Below, in pieces: positions 58,046-64,000 of a DNA stretch of 64,000 bases (the stretch's first letter is position 1; each line of letters opens with the position of its first letter). Origin of the DNA: Cinnamomum chago (taxonomy: Eukaryota > Streptophyta > Magnoliopsida > Laurales > Lauraceae); contig CP142451.1 of assembly GCA_038049695.1 (NCBI GenBank), positions 125,151,501 through 125,215,500 on the forward strand, read 5' to 3'. Under the pieces are notes generated by a model, which made no database searches, had not been told where the DNA came from, and worked only from the letters and a program-made list of their open reading frames with translations. A program made the translations under genes and the position numbers.

Positions 58046-60350
58046 ATGGAGGAAAAAGAAAGAAGGGATATTCAAAAAGCTGATGCTGGGAAGCAATGCG
58101 CGACATCCCTTCCAAGACAGATCCTTCATCTGAGAGAGAATGCCTTCTCGCTGTTTGTTACGAATACATCAGAGGATATGTCCAAAACTGAGCTGGAAGC
58201 TATGTTTTGGACGGCAGGAAAAATCCTGGATGCTTTCATTCCTATTGATAAACTCAGTGGGAAGAAGAGAGGCCTCACTTTTGTTAGATTTGGTACTCTC
58301 AAAGAAGACGAAAACGCTGTGTAGTTGGCTCGTGGTAGAATCTTGGGGAGAAAGAAAAACTAAAGCTCAATTGGCCAAATTTAAACAAGGTGTGAAGGCT
58401 TCTCAAAGCAATGCTAACAAGGTCAAGAGTGGTGCTTTTAAACCGTCTCTCATGCCTGCCAGGCCAGCTTGGAAGACCCTGTTCAAGAACTGTGGAGAGG
58501 AAAACAGCCATCTGAATAAGGTGGGCTGGGTTGTCAGGTATGGGGCAACTCTTGGGGTCATAGTGGCCTCAAATGTTACGTCTATTCGTGCAAGATATCT
58601 TAGCCCATCGATGGTGTGGTTTAGCGGTTGCGGCAGTAGCAGCCAATGGCCAAAATGCTACATTGCGGGTGATACATAGCGCTCGCGACGATAGTAGCAG
58701 TGTAGCGATGTGAATTTTTTAAGTGGTAAAAAAAATATGAATATTTCATAATGGCAAAACTTGTGCTTTTTTAGTGATTTGAAACCTTGGATCAGAAAAA
58801 ATATAGGAAAAACAATATTTAAAATTAAAACTGCTTGGCTCTACCAGGTTTTAGATTGTAGCGCCACTATTTTCAAAATAGCGTTGCAAGCTCGACCGCT
58901 TTAATCCATGGTCGGAGCTACAATCGGAGGCAAAGGTTGCTCAAGCCCTTTGCCATGCTGCTGTCTCTGACAACTCTCCTTTTAAGGTACTGGAGAGATG
59001 GATGGAAGTCTTGGGAAGTCCTCCCTGTGAAGTCTGGATCAGGCTTAGAGGGGTCCCTCTGAATGTTTGGAGGGAAGAAACTCTCTCTTCTTGGAGAATG
59101 CCTGGGTTCTGTTCTTGAACTGGACCCTATACCTCCAGAATGGAAAATCTTCTCCTTGGAAGAGTTAAAGTTGCTAAAGATTTGAACCAGAAACTCCCAC
59201 AGAGAATCCACCTCTGGCTAGATGATCTGTGCATGCCCATAGATGTAGAAGTGGAAAGGGAATAGAACAAAAAAGGAGCTTTAATCGCTGGTGTTTCTGA
59301 AGACTAGAAGGAAGAACTTGGGCTCCAAAATTCATGAAACAAACCATCCAGTAGCAAGCATCTGCAGGCGCTCTAGTGTTTCAAGGTTGGAGGAAGAAGA
59401 CGATGACAACACGGATGGTCATTCAAATTCAAATTTGAATTCTCCCCCTTCTCAGATGCGATCTGGTGCTTTGGACCAGGATCAGATCCCTGTGAGCCGA
59501 ACTTCACTGGGGGAGTGTGAGCCAACTTATCACATGGGCCCTGAACCGATCAATGCCCCCAGAACTGGAATCCGGCCCAATATTTTAGTTAGAAGGGTTT
59601 TAACCCCTACAGAAGCTGGAAAACCCATTCGCTCGAGAGTTAGGGCTGGAGAAGGAAGCCCCATCTCGGATACGCCCCACGAAGTTCCTTGCAAAGATGA
59701 CAGCTTCATCTCGCCAATTGTCTGCAAGCGACCATCTTGCCATTAGTCTGCAAGCAACGAAACTGCTGGCCGGAACCGGACGGCTTCTCCCCTTTCACCA
59801 GCAGTTCCCTTCCATCCCTCTGATCAATTGAGTCTCCACAGCTCTTTGCATTGACGACAGCTCCCCTTTCTGGGGATTCTCCTTTGGACTCTTCCAACAG
59901 GGGGTGGGGATCTATCACTAAGAGAGTGGGTTTGGGTAAAACAGGCAGATCCTCATGTGAGATCAATTGGAACGGGGACTCCACTGCAAACTCTAGCCCA
60001 GATAGTCTCTCCATCCCCACACCGAACCAGGAAAACAGAACTATCATTGAAGAAGAGGCCGCTGAAGAATTTCTTGGGTGTACAGATTTTACAGACCAAA
60101 ATGCTGTCTCTGCAGACATCTATGAGAAGGCTGGAGAGTCTGCCTCTAGTAAATGGCTAAGAACAAAAATAGTGAAATGTGGGAAGGAAATGGTCTTATC
60201 TGTGGGTAACAATTACAGTGATTGGGAATTACTCATAAAGTTTGCTCAGGAGCGTGAAGACCAGAACACTGAAGCTAGAAAAAAAGAGAAAATCAAAGAC
60301 GAAAGCAGCCAGAGAGCTACAGAGTTTGAAGGCGTCGGTGAATTACGATA
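58046..60350 (+). pseudogene. LINE ORF1 remnant (RRM-type RNA-binding, nucleocapsid-like)
   Basis: From 58046 the frame encodes an RRM: LFVTNTSEDM (RNP2 position) and KKRGLTFVRF (RNP1 position), ending at a TAG near 58322 inside what should be continuous sequence. Broken frames continue on both sides of the nested element; around 59010-59080 the reading LGSPPCEVWIRLRGVPLNVW resembles the conserved DUF4283-like core of plant LINE ORF1. From about 59291 to 60351 longer Ser/Pro- and acid-rich frames probably represent the variable ORF1 tail. No CCHC zinc knuckle was recognised. Not expected to make a working protein. Confidence 0.75.
58612..58908. mobile_element. Small TIR element nested in LINE ORF1
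   Basis: The left GTGTGGTTTAGCGGTTGCGG and, reverse-complemented, right CCATGGATTAAAGCGGTCGAGC ends are related, with ATGCTACATTGC/GTAGCGC-type sub-repeats inside both ends. ORF1-like sequence resumes on the far side. I could not define a target duplication, so the edges are approximate. Confidence 0.5.
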
Positions 60351-60417
60351 AATTAGCTGGCAAGGTGGAGGATAGCCACTGTCCTCAGAGTTCTTAGGTG
60401 ACAGATAAGGGTCGGCG

Positions 60418-63400
60418 ATGAAGATCTTATCGTGCAATGTTAGGGGTCTAGGCAGCACAAAGAGGACATCTATTGTCAAGCAGGTAATTCGTATGCAGAA
60501 AGCGGCAATGGTTCTTATTCGGGAGTCCAAAACAAATTCTGGGGTGGATAAGGCAGTCAAGAATACTTGGGGGGGGGGGGCTTCTAATTGTAAATGGACT
60601 AGTCTGAATTGGATTGGCAGAGGATCTTGGTTTTGCGGGATTCTCACCAAGTACGCTCTGAGGATCAATAGGTGGGTGAATTTTCAGTTTCTGTTGTGTT
60701 TGCGGATCTGGAAAATAATAGTGTGTGCCTAATAACTGCTGTTTATGATCCTACTGCCAGCCAAAGAAGACCAGATTTCTGGTTAGAACTAGATGCAGTC
60801 AAAGCTAGATGGTCCAGACCGTGGTGCATTGAGGGGATTTTAATGTCATCAGATTCCCGGAAGAAAAACTAGGAGGACGTAGGATGAACGATTCTCTGAA
60901 TGGATAAATAGCATAGTTGTCAATTTTGTTTCGGTCTAGCCTCCTAAATGAAATATTTCGGTGTTTCGGAATTTCGGTAAAACTTTTTCGATAAATATAA
61001 AAAATAAAAAATATGTAAAGAAATTAAAATAAACATGAAGGAGCAAACTGCAAAAGGCAGAAAGTATGTTAAAGAACAAAAGAAGAAAGAAGGGGCCAAA
61101 CTGCAAAAGGCAGAAAGGATGTTAAAAAAAAAGAAGCAAATAAGGGGCCAAACTGAAAAGGCAGTTTTAAAAAGGTATTCTCACCTTTTGCGATATCCTC
61201 ACCTGTAAAGGAAGAATCGAGAAAGAGGGTTTTCATTCCTCCAACTGTTCTGGTAAAGAAAAGTCGAGAGAGAGAAACGATGGCAGAGGGTAGAGATGCG
61301 ATTGCAGCAGCAGTGGCGATAAATGGGAACGGCGACAACGAGCAGATGCAATCTCCCTCCCTCTGTTTCTTTCCAGCAACCATCCTGTACCTCTCTTACT
61401 TTTCTTCTTCCTGCCACCACTGTTGTTGTTTTTTGTCTTCCTTTCTTTCTTTTTTTCCTTTAAGCCCTAGATTTCGCCATTTCGGGTGAAATCCGAAATT
61501 TTAGGCCGAAATTTTGGATTTCCCCGAAATGATCTGAAATCCAATCCGAAAACTCAGGCTATATTCCATTTCCGTCAGATGGCCGAAACAAAAAATTTCA
61601 GGCATTCCGGCCGAAACGAAACGGAATTGACAACTATTATAAATAGCCATGGTCTTCTGGATTTGCAGTTGAATGGGACCCTTTTCGCGTGGTCACCAAA
61701 CTCCACCTATTATGTCTCGTCTAGACAGATTTTTTATTTTAGGGGAATGGGCTGACCTCTACCCTCGATCCATTCAAGTAGCGTTGTCAAAACCTACTTT
61801 GGATTACTGCCCTATGGCTTTAGACTCGAGATTGGAGTCATGGGGTCCTAAACCTTTTCAGTTTGAGCTTATGTGGAAGGAAAAGAAGGGACTTAAAGAT
61901 CTAATTTGAGGTTGGTGGTTAGAAAATCATCTTCAAGGGTGGGTGGGATTCAGATTAGCATCTAAGATGAAAAGTTTAAAAGCAAATATCAAAGCTTGGG
62001 CAAAAGAAAACTTTGGCAGCGTGGAGGCCTCAATGGCAGAGCTGTTGAGATCCATAAAGGAGTTTGATTCCAAGGAGGAAATTGAGTCCCTTTCAGAAAA
62101 TGAGTTCTCTCTTCGTCAAGAGCTAAAAGAGAAGTTTCTCTGCAAAGTTAAGGAAGAGGAAATTAAATGGAAGCAGAGATCTAGACAACTTTGGCTGAAG
62201 GAAGGTGATAAGAATACAAAATACTTTCATAGATTTGCATCCTTCAGAAATCGTGTTAATAGGATTTCTATCCTATTAGATAGGAACAGAAGGTTAGAAA
62301 AAAAAAGAGGAGGAAATTATTGATCATGTGGTTGGGTTTTATAGTAATTTATTCTCCAGAGAAGATTGGAATAGGCCTATGCTTGACAACTTGGAGTTTC
62401 CATTGTCGGATGCTATGAATGCTGACTGGGTTAGAAAAGGGCTTTGATGAAGAAGAGGTCAAAGAAGCGGTCTTTAATTGTGAGGGAGAGAAAGCCCCAG
62501 GCCCGAATGGTTTCCCTCTATAGCTTTCTTCTAGATTTGTTGGGAAGACAATAAAGGGGATCATGGAATTCATGAGGGAGTTTCATGACGGGAAAACTCT
62601 CTAAGCATATAGGTGTGTCCTTCATCATCTTAATTGCTAAGAAATCTGGGACTAAAAATATCCAAGATTTTAGACCAATTAACCTCATCGGGTCCATTTA
62701 TAAAATTCTGGCTAAGGTATTGGCAAGTAGGCTACAAAAAGTTCTTCCTACTCTCATCTCTTATTCACAAGGAGCATTTGTTCATGGTCTTCAAATCTTA
62801 GATGGCATTCTCATCGCCAATGAATGCATTCACTCAAGATTGAAAGAAAGGACGCCTGGAATCATTTGTAAATTGGATCTAGAGAAAGCCTATGATAGGG
62901 TGGACTGGGAGTGCTTGCAATACTTGATGTTGATGAGGAGAATGGGTTTTGGTGCAAAATGGCGGGGTGGATTGCAGAGTGTCTGAACTCAGCTACTTTC
63001 TCGATTCTTATTAATGGATCTCCTTTTGGGTTCTTTTCTGCCTTTAGAGGTCTCCAACTGAGGGACCCTCTCTCTCCTTTCTTATATGTTATAGCTGGTG
63101 AAGCTCTCAGTAGGATGTTGCACACGGTAAGCAATGCTAACCTCATCAAAGGATTCAGCCCTTCTAATGGAGACCAAGAAATCTCTCATCTACAATTTGC
63201 TGATGACACTCTTCTCTTCTGTGATGCTAATGAGACCCGGATATTAAATATTAAGGCAATCCTTTCATGCTTTGAAGCAGTTTCTAGGCTGAGGATAAAT
63301 TTCTTCAAGAGTGAGATGATTAGTGTTAGGGTGAATGAAGATCGCCTAGCTATGTTAGCTGATATCTTCGGATGCAAAGCTGGATCCCTCCCCTCTACTT

Positions 63401-64000
63401 ATTTAGGCCTTCCGCTCTGCCATAGTAAACCCGAAAAACCCATGAGGTATCCAGTGCTTGAGAGGATGGAGAAAAAGTTATCCCGGTGGAAGGCAAATTA
63501 TCTATCACTGGGTGATAGAATTACTTTGCTTAAAGCGGCTTTGGCCAATCTTCCAATTTATTTCATGTCGTTGTTCAATTTTCCAGGGAAATTATTAACC
63601 AAATTGAGAAGTTATTAACCAAATTGAGAAGCTGCAACGGAATTTTCTTCGGAATGGGAAAGAAGAATAAATTCCATATGATAAAGTGGCTACAAATCTG
63701 CAAAACAAAGAAAGAGGGTGGCCTGGGTATTAGACCATTGAAGGAGATGAACTTGGCTTTGCTAGGCAAATGGCTGTGGAGAATAGGAGATGATTCTCAC
63801 AGTTTGTGAAAACAAGTAATTTTCTGCAAATATGGTGTCTGCAGAAATGGATGGCTAATCCGAGATCCTCTTCCGCGTTTCACCGCTTTATGAAGAGGGA
63901 TACTCACTACTAAGGAGATGTGCTTCAGGTAAGTTAGATTCCTGGTGGGCGAAATGGATAAAATATGTTTTTGGACGGACTTGTGGGTCTTCTGTAAGCG
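60418..64000 (+). pseudogene. LINE ORF2 remnant: endonuclease and reverse transcriptase
   Basis: Starts MKILSCNVRGLGS, the APE-type endonuclease N-terminus, with RESK at the position of the usual QETK (glutamate kept). A run of ten G near 60570 and later stops break the frame. After the nested MULE, FAWSPN resumes the endonuclease end, then a linker (61943-62323). The reverse transcriptase lies at about 62600-63620: DFRPINLIGSIYKILAKVLA, LDLEKAYDRVDW (about 62873-62908), then after a frameshift near 62920 PLSPFLYVIAGEAL and the catalytic FADDTLLF (63196 onward). HMIKWLQICKTKKEGGLGIR follows in another frame. Several frameshifts and a stop near 62445 make it non-functional. Confidence 0.85.
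60913..61638. mobile_element. Mutator-like element nested in LINE ORF2, 9-bp target duplication
   Basis: The exact 9-mer ATAAATAGC is at 60904-60912 and 61639-61647. The ends are ATAGTTGTCAATTTTGTTTCGG and, reverse-complemented, AATAGTTGTCAATTCCGTTTCG, with CCGAAAT-type subterminal repeats. Skipping the element and one duplication copy rejoins the LINE reading (Trp-Ile-Asn-Ser-His-Gly), so the edges are certain to within a base. The interior includes a short plus frame at 61280-61489 starting MAEGRDAIAAAVAING, which could be a captured host fragment or chance. Confidence 0.9.

Larger units (their letters stand above)
58020..64000 (+). mobile_element. L1-type LINE retrotransposon, degenerate, continues beyond the window
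   Basis: Plus-strand non-LTR element with ORF1-like (58046 to about 60350) and ORF2-like (from 60418) coding sequence, broken by stops and frameshifts and interrupted by two TIR elements (about 58612-58908 and 60913-61638). The order, RNA-binding ORF1, endonuclease, reverse transcriptase, then a GIRPLKEMNLALLGKWLWR motif, is the plant L1 order. The 5' boundary is approximate (first coding Met at 58046) and the 3' end lies outside. It is opposite in strand to the clathrin-adaptor exon and probably sits in that gene's intron. Confidence 0.9.

Noticed and set aside
59291..60351. Independent host genes in the long plus frames
   Set aside because: They lie between LINE ORF1 core and ORF2 endonuclease on the same strand and fit the variable ORF1 tail.
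1..64000. CRISPR arrays, operons, phage or defence islands
   Set aside because: The window is plant nuclear DNA with spliced genes; no regularly spaced short repeats with unique spacers or compact co-directional gene clusters occur.

Overview
This 64 kb window is nuclear DNA from a flowering plant. It holds spliced genes with GT-AG introns, plant-specific protein families (a DYW-type PPR protein, a DUF7054 protein, a chloroplast-type phosphohexomutase homologue), AT-rich intergenic DNA, long GA/CT microsatellites and a dense load of SINEs, MITEs and one large LINE. Nothing indicates a bacterial, organellar or viral chromosome. The lineage cannot be fixed from sequence alone; a magnoliid-like or other non-grass angiosperm is only a guess.

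Layout. 1-3.4 kb: gene-poor, with one reverse SINE. 3.4-4.7 kb (-): a secreted leucine-rich-repeat protein with a TATA-like site upstream. 5-19.5 kb: no supportable gene, but three related foldback elements, another foldback, hAT-like MITEs and a Mutator-like element with a hAT element nested in it. 19.6-20.2 kb (-): a two-exon DUF7054 gene. 21-25 kb: MITE, SINE and simple repeats. 25.0-28.9 kb (-): a six-exon ankyrin-repeat gene whose first intron carries a decayed RTE-type LINE fragment. 31.9-33.8 kb (-): an intronless PPR-DYW gene. 35.1-40.4 kb (+): a seven-exon phosphohexomutase-like gene, head-to-head with the PPR gene. 41.8-52.4 kb (-): a nine-exon TMEM214-like gene with a 5.7 kb intron full of repeats, and related purine/pyrimidine foldback elements in its last intron and just upstream of its start codon. 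56.7-57.1 kb (-): the last exon of an AP180/CALM-type clathrin-assembly adaptor. 58-64 kb (+): a degenerate L1-type LINE, still open at the window end, with two nested TIR elements.

The genes are functionally unrelated housekeeping or regulatory loci and do not form a pathway or cluster: RNA editing, plastid sugar-phosphate metabolism, ER membrane function, endocytosis, and extracellular LRR and ankyrin scaffolds. I found no evidence of a new multi-gene system. The most interesting material is repeat architecture: a perfect 62-bp hairpin, a foldback family with shared ends, insertions dated relative to each other by target duplications, tRNA-like modules inside two hAT-like elements, and microsatellites sitting on splice signals.

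Exon coordinates were worked out by hand from reading frame, GT/AG sites and remembered family conservation. No alignment or database search was run.
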